Translations under genes and position numbers: made by a program
Notes under the pieces: model-generated
Database searches by the model: none
Told to the model about the DNA's origin: nothing
Seen by the model: only the letters and a program-made list of their open reading frames with translations
In this document: positions 1-12,079 of the stretch, piece after piece
How the letters are laid out: each line of letters begins with the position of its first letter
Position numbering within the stretch: the first letter of the stretch is position 1
Assembly: GCA_022828595.1 (NCBI GenBank)
Contig: JAKGHH010000001.1
Span: forward strand, 120,168,999-120,232,998
Origin: Nelumbo lutea
Taxonomy: Eukaryota > Streptophyta > Magnoliopsida > Proteales > Nelumbonaceae
Direction: 5' to 3'
DNA: 64,000 nucleotides

Positions 1-140
1 CCTAACCTGCCCAGCTCGACCTGGTCAGCTTGGCATCCAATTCCTCATCCAACAAAAGTTCCCCACTTCGGCCTCTGAATCATTGGCCACTTGAAAGCAA
101 ACCAAATGACGAGGTACTTAGCCAAAAAATTAATTCATCA
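1..140 (+). repeat. 3' end of an LTR related to the element at 33874-37441
   Basis: The segment has the AGCTCGACCTGGTCAGCTTGG style of repeat seen inside the later LTR element (35480-35660). It then carries AAATGACGAGGTACTTAGCC at about 104-123, nearly identical to the LTR ends at 34928-34950 and 37375-37400, and closes with TTCATCA at about 134-140. I infer a broken LTR whose body lies left of the window. The stretch before the terminal CA is shorter than in the later copies, so it is a diverged or deleted relative. Confidence 0.6.
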
Positions 141-830
141 AATTTGAGTCAATCTAAATCCAACTCAAGAATTATTTTTTGAATTATATCTAGCCAATCT
201 AATTGCAATCCAAGTTGGTGAGAGTGAATAAATAGAAATAAAAGTAGAAGTAGCCCTATAACATTCTCAATTAATTTGAATCAATCTAAATCCAACACAA
301 GAATTTTTGGATTATATCTAGCTAGTCTAATTGCAATCCAAGTTGGCGAGAGTGAATAAATTGTATATTAATTTAAATGAAATTTAAGTGGATTTTATTA
401 AAAATTAAATTTAAAATTAATACATTATTATTAATTTTATTAATAATTACATTTATTAATAACTTATTTTTTTATTATTTTTCATTCATAAAAGTAAAAT
501 TTTATTATTAGTGTAATTATTTTAAATGGATTCAAAATTATAGATTTTATTAACAATAACAATTAATGATTATTCTAAGAGGAAATCTATATATATATAT
601 ATATATATATATTAAAATTGGTCCTGCCATGTCAGCAGGTCTCTCCTTTGCCGGAAACCCCCTATTATATTTTTCTGTTTTTTTTATTTTTCTTAATTTT
701 TTAATCCATGTAATTATCTCACAACCAATTTTTAGGAAGCCTGGGAACGTTTGGACTTCCAAAGCCCCTCCCGCTCACGTCTGCCATTAAATCTTATGTT
801 ATAGTAAGCCTAGGAACTTTGAACTTTCAA
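141..830. other. AT-rich gene-free stretch with (AT)n
   Basis: No coding signal. A block of about 60 bp around 140-200 is repeated around 260-350 (shared text TTGCAATCCAAGTTGG and GAGAGTGAATAAAT), a local tandem duplication. A run of AT dinucleotides lies at about 588-612. Short open frames here are low-complexity and not supported as genes. Confidence 0.6.
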
Positions 831-1320
831 GCTTTTCTATAAAAACCGTTGGACTCCCATGCATGTTTTCTCTTTTCTTTTTTTCAGTTTCTCTTTATTC
901 AAGTATCAGATTCGAATTCACTCGAGCAGACATGATTTAGCTTGGAAGAAGAGTCTCAGCAATTCTCCAATTTTCTTGCTTAGACTAGGTACGTATTTGT
1001 TTCTTTTTTCGCGAAAAAACAGATTTGATTAGGTGATTTTTTTGCATTATTGGGTGAATTATTAAGTGTTTTTCTGATGCTGAGTATCAAAAATAAAATC
1101 GACTCATTAAAAAGTAGAGAAAACAGCAAAAAAATAGCAATAAAAAATGAAAAAAAAAAGTTAACCGGGTCGTCGCAGAACAAGTTTTCAAAGGTCGGGC
1201 GAAGAAGACAACAAAAACGGGTTCTTCGCCACCCGTTTTCGATAGAATATCGGGTACGTCCAAACCCGAACCGTTTTAGGACGGTTCGCACCAACCGTCC
1301 AATACACGGTTAATTACAAT
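831..1320 (+). other. Promoter/5'-leader-like sequence without a following gene
   Basis: CTATAAAAAC at about 836-845 resembles a TATA box. It is followed by a pyrimidine-rich leader and a possible splice donor (CTAG|GTACGT near 985-992). About 1150-1310 is locally GC-richer with repeated CGGGT and ACGG motifs. No downstream coding exon is visible, so this could be a dead promoter, the leader of a lost gene or part of an old transposon. Low confidence. Confidence 0.25.
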
Positions 1321-1356
1321 AATTAATGTTGATTAGCATTAACAATAATTAACGTC

Positions 1357-1506
1357 AAATGTTGATTACGTGGATTGGTTGTGAGATAATTAACGTCCAA
1401 ACGTTAATAAATACTGTAAACGTGAAAAAAAAATTAATGTTGATTACGTGGATTCGTTGTGAGATAATTAACGTCCAAACATTAATAAATACTGTAATTA
1501 TAGTAT
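1357..1506. repeat. Tandem duplication, unit 78 bp
   Basis: GTTGATTACGTGGATT, GTGAGATAATTAACGTCC and AATAAATACTGTAA occur twice with a fixed 78-bp offset (1361 and 1439). The copies differ at a few positions. Confidence 0.8.
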
Positions 1507-3240
1507 TATTTATTGGTTTTTTGAAGGCAATAAATATTACAGTATTATTTTAATTACAACACTTTTCATAATTACAGTATTTTTCTAATTTTTAATAATT
1601 AACATTATTTTAAAAATACAGTATTTCTTAATTAACAGTATTAATTATAATACTAAATTAATTAACAGTAACTTTAATAAATACAGTATTTTGCTAATTA
1701 CAATATTCATTTAAAAACACTGTATTTATTAAATAACAGTATTTTCAAAAAAAAAACAACCAAAAACTATGTAACTATGTTTCTGAAAATATGAAAATAT
1801 GAAAATATGTAATTAACAGTATTTAATTTACACTATTTAATAAATACATTACTTTTAAAAATTGATATATTTTTAATTAAAAGTAATTAACAGCAATCAA
1901 TTATGTTGATTAACATTAACAATAATTAATTACTGTTAATTACTTTTAATGAATTAATTATTTTTACTACAACGTAATTGATTACCGTTAATAATAACAC
2001 TATTTATTAAATATAGTATTTACTAATTAGAGTAATTTAATAATTACAATTTTTTTTATAATTACAGTATTTTTAAGATTTTTTAATAAAATACATTTAA
2101 TGACATTTAAATAATTACAATATTTTAATAAATACAGTATTTATTAATTACAAGTATCAATAATTGCTGTATTTATTAAATAACAGTATTTTCAAAAAAA
2201 ATAACCAAAAACAAAGCAACAAAAATAAACTGCAATTAACAATAATGTATTTATAAAATAACAGTATTTTCAAAAATAGAAAATTAACAATAATTATTTT
2301 TATAATTAATAGTACTTTTATAATTTTTAATAATTAACATTATTCTAAAAAATATTGTATCTATTAATTGACAGTATTGAATACAGTATTTAATTTACAC
2401 TATTTAATTATAATAATAAGTGATTATCACAAAATTAACCGTAATTATTTTGTACAATTAACAATCATAGTATAAATTATGATTTTATGGAAAATTAAAT
2501 TCAACAAATAATTAATATATTAAAATTTAAATATTTTACATATTATTTAAGTATTTAAATAACTAAATATTTTAAATAACAAAATATCTAGCATAAATAG
2601 ATTTTAAATTGTTAAAATAAATAAATTATGTAATAAATTTAAAAATATATAAAAAATAGAAAATTAATTATAACATAATATTGAAATTAATAATAATTTA
2701 ATATTTTTACATAATTTTGTAAATAACTAATTTCTCTTATATCAAGTAATAATTCGAGAAAATAACTTTCAAAAAAATAATATTTATTAATAGTAATTTT
2801 AAACTCTTAATCTATATTTATTATATAGTTATATATACTGAAATTAATATTTATTGTCTTTTGTGATAAATGTATTTTCAATAAGTATGCATAAATTTAT
2901 TTTGTTAAGTCATTTAATAGAAAACTTTCAATAATTATTGGAGATTAAATTACTATTATTGAAATTTTTAAATTTAATTTATTATATTTATTGTGTTTTT
3001 GTTATAAGTTATTGGTTAATATTTAGTAGAGATTAAACTATTATTTGAGATTATATTATTTATTGACTAAATTAATATATTTTAGTACTTATTGTACTTT
3101 TGTAATTTATATAATTATTGTAGTTTTCATTATCAATATATTTTAAATAATTGTGTATTTTTACTATAAATTTTCAATAATTATGGGAGATTAAACTATT
3201 GTTATTTATTATATATAAGACTATTAATTTAGTTGAAATT
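1507..3240. repeat. Degenerate AT-rich repeat field
   Basis: Short motifs such as ACAGTATTT, AATACAGTATTT and TAATTAACAGT recur dozens of times with irregular spacing up to about 2420, often as near-palindromes. From 2420 to 3240 the sequence is AT-rich without clear period. No gene is seen. Confidence 0.6.
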
Positions 3241-5280
3241 ATGAGTGTTCATGATTTGGTTCGGTGCGGTCATAGGCTATTTGGCCAACCAAATTGACCT
3301 GGTCAGGTTAAGGAGTTGGTCAACTGAAACCGACTAACCTTTTTGGAAAAACCAACCCATTCAACTTGTATTGGTCAAGGATCAGGGACAGGGGTTAATT
3401 TCAAAATCGATGCCGGGGCCTTAGGCCCACGATTTCATTAAGGAGTGTTTGTTTTGCCCTTGGGCCCATAATTTTTTTATTCCAAAAATACCCCTAACAC
3501 TTTTTTTGTATAAAAAACAAAATTGAACAAATGTAGCCAATAGAGTGGTTGCCCATGTCTTATTAAGGGCAAAAATAATATTTTTACTTTTATTTTCTTT
3601 TTATTAAATTTATATTTTTATTTTCTTTTGATTAAATTTATTTAAATGAACATTGTGGTCAACACTATCATTTTCCATTGTCATCTAATGGAAGATTGAT
3701 TAAATCCATCCCAAATTATCCCAGGGGGAGGACGTTGACGAGTGGTTCCTTTACCCTGAACCTGCCTGAGGGAACGGGGTGGGGATGGAGTAGAGTGTCT
3801 TAACTATGGAGTAGGGACAAGGATGGGGTGCCCCGCCCTGAACCCATCCCATTGTCATTCCTATATAATTGTTAATTATTAGTGAAATTAATAAAAATGC
3901 TATCTTTTGTAATCATTTTTATTTATTTAAAGTTAACCAAAATTTCATTTATAAATAATAAAAATAATAACAATAATTAAAATTACTATAAAGTATTAAT
4001 AAAACTAAATTTACTAAAAAATATTTATTCATATTAAATTGACAATAATTATTTTCTATAAATCAACATTAAATGAAAAATACAATTCTTAAAATTTTAG
4101 ATATTAATAATAACTTTGAATACTTTTAGTTAGTTAACAACAAATTTTCATTATTAATTTAATGTTATTAATAATAAATAAAATTATTAATTCTTTCAGA
4201 TTCCTACTAGTATTAATTATAATTATAATAAGATTTTTTTTAATTTACAATTTTACTATAATTGCTTATCTTATTTTAATATTTAAATTAACTTGAATAT
4301 TAGAAAAAATCTATGACGTCAAAAATGTATCAATTTGAAACCATAAGAGCTTTAACCAACCCCTACATAAATTTTGAGGGATACCACCTAATTCGTTTCC
4401 ACTTTTCTAATACCATTTTTTTGGTTAGAAGTTGTTTTCCAGTATCATAGTTTAAACTCTAAATATTAATATTTTAATATGTTTGATAGAAAATGAAATG
4501 CATGTATTCGGAATGTGGGAAAGAGAGGGGTGTGGATCCAATATGGGTGGCCAGGTGGGTATGGTCAAGTCTAGGGTTAACCTAGGCCCAAACCTATGTC
4601 TCAAACCTCGAACTTGAGCCTAGCCCAACCTATGGTCAAGCCCAAGTTTACCAACCCGAGCTCAACCCAGCACATCTCTGATTGGGCTTGGGCTGAGGCT
4701 GGGCTTAGACAGCTTGGTCAGGTTTGAAGTTTTTTTTTTAATATAATTCATCTTTTGTTGGGCTTTGTAGCCCAATTTCCAGTAGAATAAATTGAAAATA
4801 TGCACAAATGTCATTAATAAAGGTATATATACATAAGTCATACATGTATACATGTAGATATATAAGCAAAAAATCTTTTTTACATAATATGTGTATTTGT
4901 ATATGTTTGTACATGGGTATGAGTTTAAACTAATCATATACATATTATAAATAAATATAGTTTATACTTTATAGTGTATATGATAGTAAAAATATATATT
5001 ATACATATAATACATATATACGTTATAAATACATAACACACTACACAAATATGTAAAAGTGTATATCATCATAAAATGTTGGGCAAGCTTGGGTAAGGTC
5101 AAGTCAGGCTCGGGTTATGGTTGAGCTACTTGAGGCTTCAACCCAAACCCAACTTGAGTTTAGGTCTAGCGCATTCATATTCCAAAACCCAAATACTCAA
5201 ATCCAATCCATGCAAAATCTTAGGTTGGACCACCTCAGGTGCAGGTTAGGCCCACCCAAGTTGCGTTCCTAGATATTTAG
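3241..5280. repeat. Diverged repeat fragments and a poly-A run
   Basis: Two GC-richer islands are set in AT-rich DNA. Around 3720-3862 a block ends in CCCATTGTCATTCCTA, resembling the TTGCCATTCCTA terminus of the small element at 9242-9649. Around 4540-4730 and 5085-5275 lie sequences rich in GGGCTTGGGC and AGGCCCA motifs that partly mirror each other, possibly the two ends of one inverted-repeat element. A 24-base A run follows at 5281-5304. No gene is supported. Confidence 0.35.
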
Positions 5281-5304
5281 AAAAAAAAAAAAAAAAAAAA
5301 AAAA

Positions 5305-7008
5305 CGTTAGATAATACCATTGGAAATGTGAGATAGTTTAAGAGAATTTTAAGAGAGGGAGATATTTTAGGATGAAGTTACCGGTAAATGTTAGATAGAA
5401 ATCTTAGGAGAGGGAGAAGTTTTAGGTAAATGGAGCACAAGATGGTAAAGATTCTGTTAATAAATGCCAAAGAAATTATAAAAATAGAAAAATACTTGTG
5501 AAGAATAGAGAGGGGATGCTGACATGGACAACTACAATTTAGTAATATGGAATAAATTATTACTATATAATTTTTTATTAATTTTATTTTAAATTCAAAT
5601 GAACTTTGAATGGATATTAATTTTTCATTTATTTATTATTTTCATTATTTTATTAATATAAGAAAATTTTATTGATTTTTACTCTTATTATTAATTATAA
5701 AAGTGTAGCTTTATTAATTTCAAAAATTCCATTAGTTAAAAATTACTTTTATTAGTTTTATTGGTTTTATTACTTTTTATTAATTTTATTTTCAATATGT
5801 TCACAAAAATTTATTTTCATCAACAATAACTATTAATATTTATTTTTTTATTTTCTTAAATTATTTTTACTATGTTTTAGTTTTTTATTTTCAATTTGAA
5901 TTTAAATATATTGCACTTTTAATAGTTTTTACTTTTATAAGTTAGTTTCAAATTTTATGTTAATATTAGTAATTGGAATGGATTATTGTTAGTTAAATTT
6001 AAATATCTATTAATTGAATTTGAATGGATTTCAAATTTTAAGTTATGAATTACTTATTGTTATTACTAATAACTTAATTTTTATCCATTATTTTTAGGTA
6101 AATGTATTTTAATTTTTTATTCGATTTACTTATTGTACTAAGTTCTATTATTACTTTATTAGGACGTGAGATGGTAGAGATGACATAATACGGTAAAGTA
6201 TAACTATATTAATATAATTTAATTTAATTAATTATATTATAAAGTATAATTAGATGGAATTTCATTTTTATTAATAATTACAACTTTGCTTTAAAAATAA
6301 TTATATTATAACTAAATTAAATGTAAGTATATTCAAATGGATTTAGGCAATTTAATAGAATAATTGAGAGGAGAGATAATTCTTGACATGATTTAATGGA
6401 GGAGGTAGAGTTAATGCTGTGATAAAGAGGAGAGATAATGGAAAATGTCTTAAATGTATTTGGTTAATTGAGTTATTTTGTTTAATTTGAAAGATATTGA
6501 TATCATATGTTTGATAGAAGGTTAAATGAATGATGTTGTCATTGGGAAATGTGACATAATGGTCAAGAGATATTTCAGATGCAAATATGATATTGTTTAA
6601 GAAAAATTTTAGGAAAGGAAGAAGTTTTAGGTAACTGGGGCAGAGATTATGTTATAAAATGCGAAAAGGTCCAAAAGGATCGTAATAAAATACTTGAGAA
6701 GAATCAATGGAGTGCATTAAATAAATTTAATAATACAGTTAAAAATCCAAATTTTATTGTAGTTCTAACTGGGTAATTAATGGGCTGGGTTACGACCATG
6801 TTCTTCGGGCTGAGTTTGAGCCCAAACAAGCACAACTCAATAAATTTTGGGGAATTGCAGTCCAAAAATCCCTAAATGGGTATGGATAAAGGGGTTGGCC
6901 TTAGCACGGCCCAACCTGGACGCAGTTACTCGTTGCAGCCGGCAGGCCGCAGCCCCAACAACGTGCTAATGCCTCAGCATCATTAGCACGGCCCAGCCTG
7001 GACCTAGT
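5305..7008. other. AT-rich gene-free stretch downstream of the OPT exon
   Basis: No coding exon recognised on either strand. Segments near 5330-5450 and 6550-6650 resemble each other (both with GAAGTTTTAGGTAA and GATATTT contexts), suggesting an old duplication. 6895-7010 is GC-richer and carries TTAGCACGGCCCA twice (about 6900 and 6984). I looked here for further OPT exons and saw none. Confidence 0.5.
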
Positions 7009-7028
7009 TTATTGCTTCAGCGTCACAT

Positions 7029-7033
<5 letters not shown>

Positions 7034-7061
<28 letters not shown>
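7034..7061. repeat. (GA)n microsatellite
   Basis: About 14 GA dinucleotides. On the minus strand this is a CT run starting just past the presumed splice donor of the OPT exon, so it lies at the very start of the intron. Confidence 0.95.
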
Positions 7062-7063
<2 letters not shown>

Positions 7064-7065
7064 AC

Positions 7066-7584
7066 CTGGGTAGTGATGACAAGTATCCAACCAGCAAAGA
7101 AGGAGATATTCCGGCGATAAAAGGCCTTAATGATGTTGACAATGCCTACCGCGTATGCCGATCCGCCACCGAAAGCGTTGCCGGCATTGGCAAATATAGA
7201 GATGAGTACGTGCTCCTTCATGTTAAAAGGTCCAGGATTCAAGGAGAATTCCCTGGACCCAAAACCCGGCAGACGGAACTTCGTCCGTGGGAGAACGGAG
7301 GCCATGAAGCGGCCGATGGGGAGCGTAGCGATCTGAACTGTGATCTGGGTTATGATGATGGGCTCCGTCCGGTAGGCGAAAAACTGGTTGAGGAACGACA
7401 GCAGTCCACATGATAGCAATCCCATAAACCACATTCGGAAAGTCCATACGGACAGCGATGGATCGTCGGTGTTTGCCACCGTCAGTCGCACTTCTTCAAT
7501 CGGAGAAAGTTCCTCTTCATCTATCTCCTCCTCAATCTCTGTTTTCTTCCCCGTCGTCGCGAGTTCTATTTCCGGTGTCGCCAT
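7066..7584 (-). CDS. Oligopeptide transporter (OPT family), first coding exon, partial
   Basis: The ATG at 7584-7582 has a good plant context (GCC before, GCG after). The exon encodes exactly 173 codons. Residues 1-40 are acidic and cytosolic, with a run of Glu and Asp, then SPIEEVRLTVANTDDPSLSV. Next come SVWTFRMWFMGLLSCGLLSF, a first membrane segment at about 45-65, and NQFFAYRTEP. The NPGPFN motif and KEHVLISIFANAG follow at about 117-135, with another membrane stretch to ITTQ. This order is characteristic of plant OPT proteins, which move small peptides and metal chelates with protons across membranes and are normally over 700 residues. The exon ends at CAG|GTTCCC, a plausible donor in phase 0, leading into a CT microsatellite. 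No later exon is visible in the 7 kb to the window edge. Either intron 1 is very long and the gene continues leftward, or this is a truncated gene fragment. The reading frame is intact. Confidence 0.8.
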
Positions 7585-7985
7585 GGCGATTGGTGAAACA
7601 GAGAAGAAGAAAACAAGTATTTGCTATTTTGCTTTTTGCAACCGCATATAACTTGTATGCCCTAGAGTAGAGACCAGAGAGTAGAGAGATATGGAGAGGA
7701 AGTGTGAGTGGCTGGAGCCTGCTAGAATTTACTTTTCTTAGGTAACGATTGAATGGTTTTTTGAAGAAATAAATTGCGAGATAATTCAATGTAATCCTTT
7801 TGAAAGGTAAATATATTATATATAACGGACATCCTGGTTTTCCAAAATAAAAACCGGGAAATCAGTAAGATAGAGGACGTTTTTGATACGTCAGGAGATA
7901 GAGGAGTTGGTATCCTAATTGAACAGGGATCTGCTGCGAAGTGACCTTAATAACTGATCATGTGTAAGTAGTACGGAATATTACC

Positions 7986-8600
7986 GTGTTCAGTCGTGAT
8001 TGGTTGCTTAGCTCTTGCGCCAGAATCAGCACCAGATCCGGAATTTGGATTTCGTCTATCCTCGCACGGTCCTCACACCCCTTCCAACCCTACATTCGGA
8101 ACATCTCCCTACCTGTATTTTTTATTCAAGGATATTTTCAATGCTCGCATGCATGTAAGGGTCGTAAGGAATATAAACAAGATTGTGTGAGGATGAAATA
8201 CGAATTCTCCACTTTTCTAATTAATGTTGCTGAAGCTTGGGTCGCATGGGAAGTTCATAATTTTGTCAATTTTAAAATCTTGACAGTTTGCATTGAAGGT
8301 GATTCATTGCTCATTATCTCTGGCCTCATAAAGAAGACCCAAACTCCTAGCTGAAGACCATCGTTTCGTCGAAGCTAGCTGATTTGTTAGAGTGTGGTGT
8401 CTCCTACATTCATTCTTCCAGGGAAGCAAACCAAGCTAGTGACTGGATGGTGAATCAAGTTCTCTCTCTCTCTCTCTCTCCTCTTGACCTTTCTGCTCTT
8501 CCTAGTGATCTTTTATTTATTTGTAAGTGTGATTCATGGGGAAGAGCTACCCCCCTCCCCCTCCTTGTGTAGCTCTTCATATTACCAAAAAAACAAAAGA
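7986..8600 (+). pseudogene. RNase H-like (reverse-transcriptase-associated) domain, decayed LINE 3' end
   Basis: One frame reads NVAEAWVAWEVHNF at about 8223-8264, then CIEGDSLLIISGLI at about 8289-8330. After a stop, another frame reads CGVSYIHSSREANQASDWMV at about 8390-8449. The AEAWAxxEA, EGDSxxxI and REANQxAD pattern is that of the RNase H-like domain (RVT_3) that ends many plant L1-type LINEs or stands as a domesticated fragment. The frame ends at about 8572 and is followed by ACCAAAAAAACAAAAG, compatible with a degenerate poly-A tail. No reverse transcriptase is seen upstream, so this is a 5'-truncated copy. A (CT)n run at about 8459-8479 lies inside it. Frame shifts and stops make it non-functional. 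Confidence 0.6.
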
Positions 8601-8765
8601 AAAATGAAAAATGAAATCCCAATTCCCAAACCAATTGAGGGGTGGCTTATGTTAGTTGGTTCGATTAAGTAAAGATGCAGATTGGATTCCCACAACCACC
8701 AATTTTTGGGGGTGGTTATTAGTGTTGTGCCTGTCACCAAATACCAAAAAAACTTATAAAAAAAG

Positions 8766-9199
8766 GGTAAATGGCTAAAACCTTTTCTAAAGTTCCTGGT
8801 TGTTTCTGAAACTTCCCTTAAGTTTGGTAATTGCAATTAGATTTTTGAACTTTATGTCATAGTTGCAAGTAGACCCCTTCTATTAGAATCCTCTAAAAAG
8901 GGAATTAAATGCCCAAAATAACCATACGGTTACTTTGACCAAAATGTTCATTTTCCAAGTTTTCTCTACATATGAATTGTTGCCCCAAACCCTTTTAACC
9001 TCTATTTTGAAGTTGATTCATTTTTCAAATTTGCCCTTCATATCAATCGCTCAAAGGTAAATCTTTTTAGAGGATATCAAAAAGGAGGGTCTACTTGCAA
9101 CTGTATCATAAAGTTCAGGGGAGGTAATGGTATTTACCAAACTTCAAGGGAGATTTCAGCAATGGTTAGAAACTTTAGTGGAGATTTCAGCAATTTACC
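8766..9199. mobile_element. Inverted-repeat DNA element (MITE), long TIRs
   Basis: The left arm begins GGTAAATGGCTAAAACC and runs past GTTGCAAGTAGACCCC (8868-8885). The right arm is its reverse complement, from AGGGTCTACTTGCAAC (about 9090) to GCAATTTACC. Arms are about 120-130 bp and imperfect. Flanks are A-rich (TAAAAAAAG left, AAAAAATTA right), so no target duplication can be claimed. Long TIRs suggest a Mutator-like non-autonomous element. Confidence 0.65.
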
Positions 9200-9241
9200 A
9201 AAAAATTATCATGCTGTCCTAATTGGATAGAGCAAAGTTAG

Positions 9242-9649
9242 GGATGGCAATGTTCCTCATAAAACCAGGGCCCCGCTCTGCCCCCCTCCCCCCCAAATGG
9301 GGTGGATTTTCGGGTTGGGGTGAGGACAAAAAAATATTTTTGCCCCAAACTAGGGATGGGATTTGCATATAATTTTCCCAAACCTGAAGGTAAATTAGTA
9401 CAATATCCCTAGGTTTAATATAATTTTTTCTAAAATTCTTAAAATCCCAGGACCCATAATTCTATTTTTAAAGTACCCCCAAATTATCATAATCCAATTC
9501 CTAAAATACCCATAAATTCTTATAATCCTATTTCTAAAATATCCTCAAATTAATTATTTTTAGGTGGTTGCCTCGGAGCGAGAAAATTTTGGATTTCCCT
9601 ATCCCCCGATGATGAGTGGGTGACCCACACCAAACCCGTTGCCATTCCT
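9242..9649. mobile_element. hAT-like MITE with 8-bp target duplication
   Basis: Termini GGATGGCAATG and GTTGCCATTCC are inverted copies. The flanks AAAGTTAG (9234-9241) and AAACTTAG (9650-9657) differ at one base and give an 8-bp target duplication, the size expected for hAT. The inside holds C-rich and G-rich runs (CCCCCCTCCCCCCC at about 9280) and no gene. Confidence 0.6.
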
Positions 9650-9659
9650 AAACTTAGTA

Positions 9660-11052
9660 CTGATGGAAAGGTTGGGTTGTCACATTTTCATCCCCTAGAA
9701 GGGTAGGGATCTACTTTGGTCTCCAACCTTGTATTGGCAAGGATGAACTTGTACATAACAATTTTTTATACAAACTTGTATATAGCAATGTTAAGCACTA
9801 ATTACTCTCCTCAACTCCCATGAAATGAGAAGCTGAGGTTATCCCATCTCAAAAATTTTCTAATATAGTAGTAGAACCATCCCCTCCACCCCCCCCCCCC
9901 CAACCCCCCAAAAAAAAACAGAAAAAGCTAAGGACACACAAATTTGTTTAAGCTGGCAAATGATATCTAATTGTTCCGATTTAAATTCAATGTCATTAGG
10001 GTGACCCAAAATCCATTTGTTTATGATTGGATCAAATATGAATCCATCCCTACCTTGGTTCATAATGTAGTTGTCAATTCATCTTGTTCATGAAATATAA
10101 TATATATCAAAGTCATTTTTAGTTCATTTTATTAATGATATATAATGTTTTAATCTTTTTAGTTTAATTTATTTATAATTTTCAATGTCCTACTGCAATA
10201 AAATTCAATTCAAATCTAGTATAAATTCAATGGATAAGATCTAATTTGAATCCAAATATAAATGAGTCAAACCTGGATCTACTTAGATTTGATTCAATCT
10301 GTTTGCAGCCCTAATTCTTTACACAAGTCATACTATACACCACTTATTTGGAATATTGCATCATTTTGAGTAGGTCCTTAGCTACCAAGAAGTCGATTAC
10401 CAAATGAACTATCAGTAGGTGGGTCTAACATGTAAAGCTCCAAATATTAAATGATTCTTCTTTAACAAAAAGGGAGAAACATCAAAGATGCCCTTACAAG
10501 GTTTTGGATGTTTGAATCTACTTCCATAAATAATGTAAAGTTATCTGAATTTTGACATGGCCAAATCAATGGCTTTATGAAGTCAAAGCCATCCATATTA
10601 AAACTCCTCCTCTGAATATGCCACCTACAAAATTTAGGCCTAATCACATGTTGCCACAGTCTAAAGTTTGATGTCTACTTTTAAAAAACTTCAGTGATCA
10701 AATAATTATTGGTTGATATATAGCTAACATGATTACTTTATGGAGGGATATTTAGTGATTGATCATCTCAGCTACAAAAACATAAGTGACATACATGTGT
10801 AAGACACTCTTTGAGAAGATAGAACTTTTAGTGAGCATGTATTGTAAATTAAAAGTAAGCCAAAATAGGCATTTTGGTCCATTTGATTTAAAGTCAAATT
10901 AAATAGGGGTATTATAAGGATTTTAGTAGAATTTTACCAGTCATATGCTAAGAGCAATTAATGGTGAAGCGAAGTGTTGTTTTAATTTTGTCTTGCCATG
11001 TCAATCAACAAGGGAAGATAGTATCCTTTTTAGAAAGGTAAGGTGAGAGTTC
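9660..11052. other. Gene-free stretch
   Basis: AT-rich unique-looking sequence with a C run at 9891-9902 next to an A run. I see no coding exon, RNA gene or clear repeat structure. Confidence 0.5.
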
Positions 11053-11250
11053 ACTTTGGCTGTTTTGAAAAAACAGCTTGGCCTGTTTTGGGAGCCTCTT
11101 GCACATTGAAATTTTAATTAATTCAGATCCTCATTTGTCTTTTCAACTAAAATAATATTGTGTAAATACCTTTTTGCCCACATTCATTATGAGATGTTTC
11201 ACAGCAGTCTCCCAAAACAGCTCAGGCTGTTTTTTACAAACACCCAAAGT
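11053..11250. mobile_element. MITE of about 200 bp
   Basis: ACTTTGGCTGTTTTGAAAAA with AACAGCTTGGCCTGTTTTGG on the left is mirrored by CCAAAACAGCTCAGGCTG and ACAAACACCCAAAGT on the right, giving TIRs of about 42 bp. No coding capacity. A target duplication is not clear. Confidence 0.7.
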
Positions 11251-11260
11251 TTTTCCCTAG

Positions 11261-11370
11261 GACTGAGTTTGGAAGGAGTACAAATGCAAATATGTAGAGT
11301 GCAAAACCTTATATTTTGTATGTATTTACGCTGTACATTTTTGCATTTGTACTCTTTCCAAATTGAGTCT
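11261..11370. mobile_element. Small foldback MITE of about 110 bp
   Basis: GACTGAGTTTGGAAGGAGTA followed by CAAATGCAAA is mirrored by TTTGCATTTGTACTCTTTCC and AAATTGAGTC. The arms are about 30 bp with few mismatches and could form one hairpin. It sits 10 bp after the previous element. Confidence 0.75.
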
Positions 11371-12079
11371 AAGGTGATGCCTTAAAATTTATAAGAAACC
11401 TTAGGGGAGGTTAGACTTGAGAGTGGACGGGCTCCCCATATAGTATGCTCCATAGCAAGATCCACCTGTGCATTGGGAACATCTCCCAAACTTGAACTCG
11501 TTAGATTTTTCATTAAATTATTGTACCTTTTTGGTAGCATAAATTTTGTGGTTGTCCAAAGTTGTAACATGTTAAATATTGTAATGTCAAAAAAATTACA
11601 AATATTCAAACTTTAATGGATCAGAACTCGGCTCACATGTGATGTGGGACTGCCTGTTCACCTTGGTTTTTTTTTTAGTGTTTTCTTTGTTTTAAGTAGC
11701 AAGTAAAGTAGTAAACCCATACGATGCTTTGATTAGGTTAGGACTGAAAAATGTTTTCTACCGAAACAAAAGATTGGCATTTTTTATTTTGACATCAGTT
11801 TGGATTTAGGTCAAGGTCCATCTCTAAGGTTAGCCTTAGGTTGGCCCTTAACCCAACCCAACCCATTTAATTATACCCCTACTTTATTAAGAAAACCAAA
11901 AAGCGTCAAGAGAGAGTTAAGAGGAAAGAAGGGGTTTAATTAGTGGAAGGGGGACATATTACAAATATTAACTATTAGAGAAAGAGGGGAGAAGAATGAT
12001 CTTATCAAAGAGGATAATGATAGATTTTATTAGAGAAAATAAAATAAGCTTTTTAATTGTGACATTATATTTTTAATAA

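Noticed and set aside
1340..2440. Replication origin or matrix attachment region
   Set aside because: AT-richness and ACAGTATTT repeats alone are not enough evidence.
7012..7651. Overlapping plus-strand frames at the OPT exon
   Set aside because: They are antisense shadows of the OPT exon, whose minus-strand protein matches the family.
8766..9199. 9-bp Mutator-type target duplication for this element
   Set aside because: Flanks are both A-rich but do not match as a 9-mer, so I claim only the TIRs.
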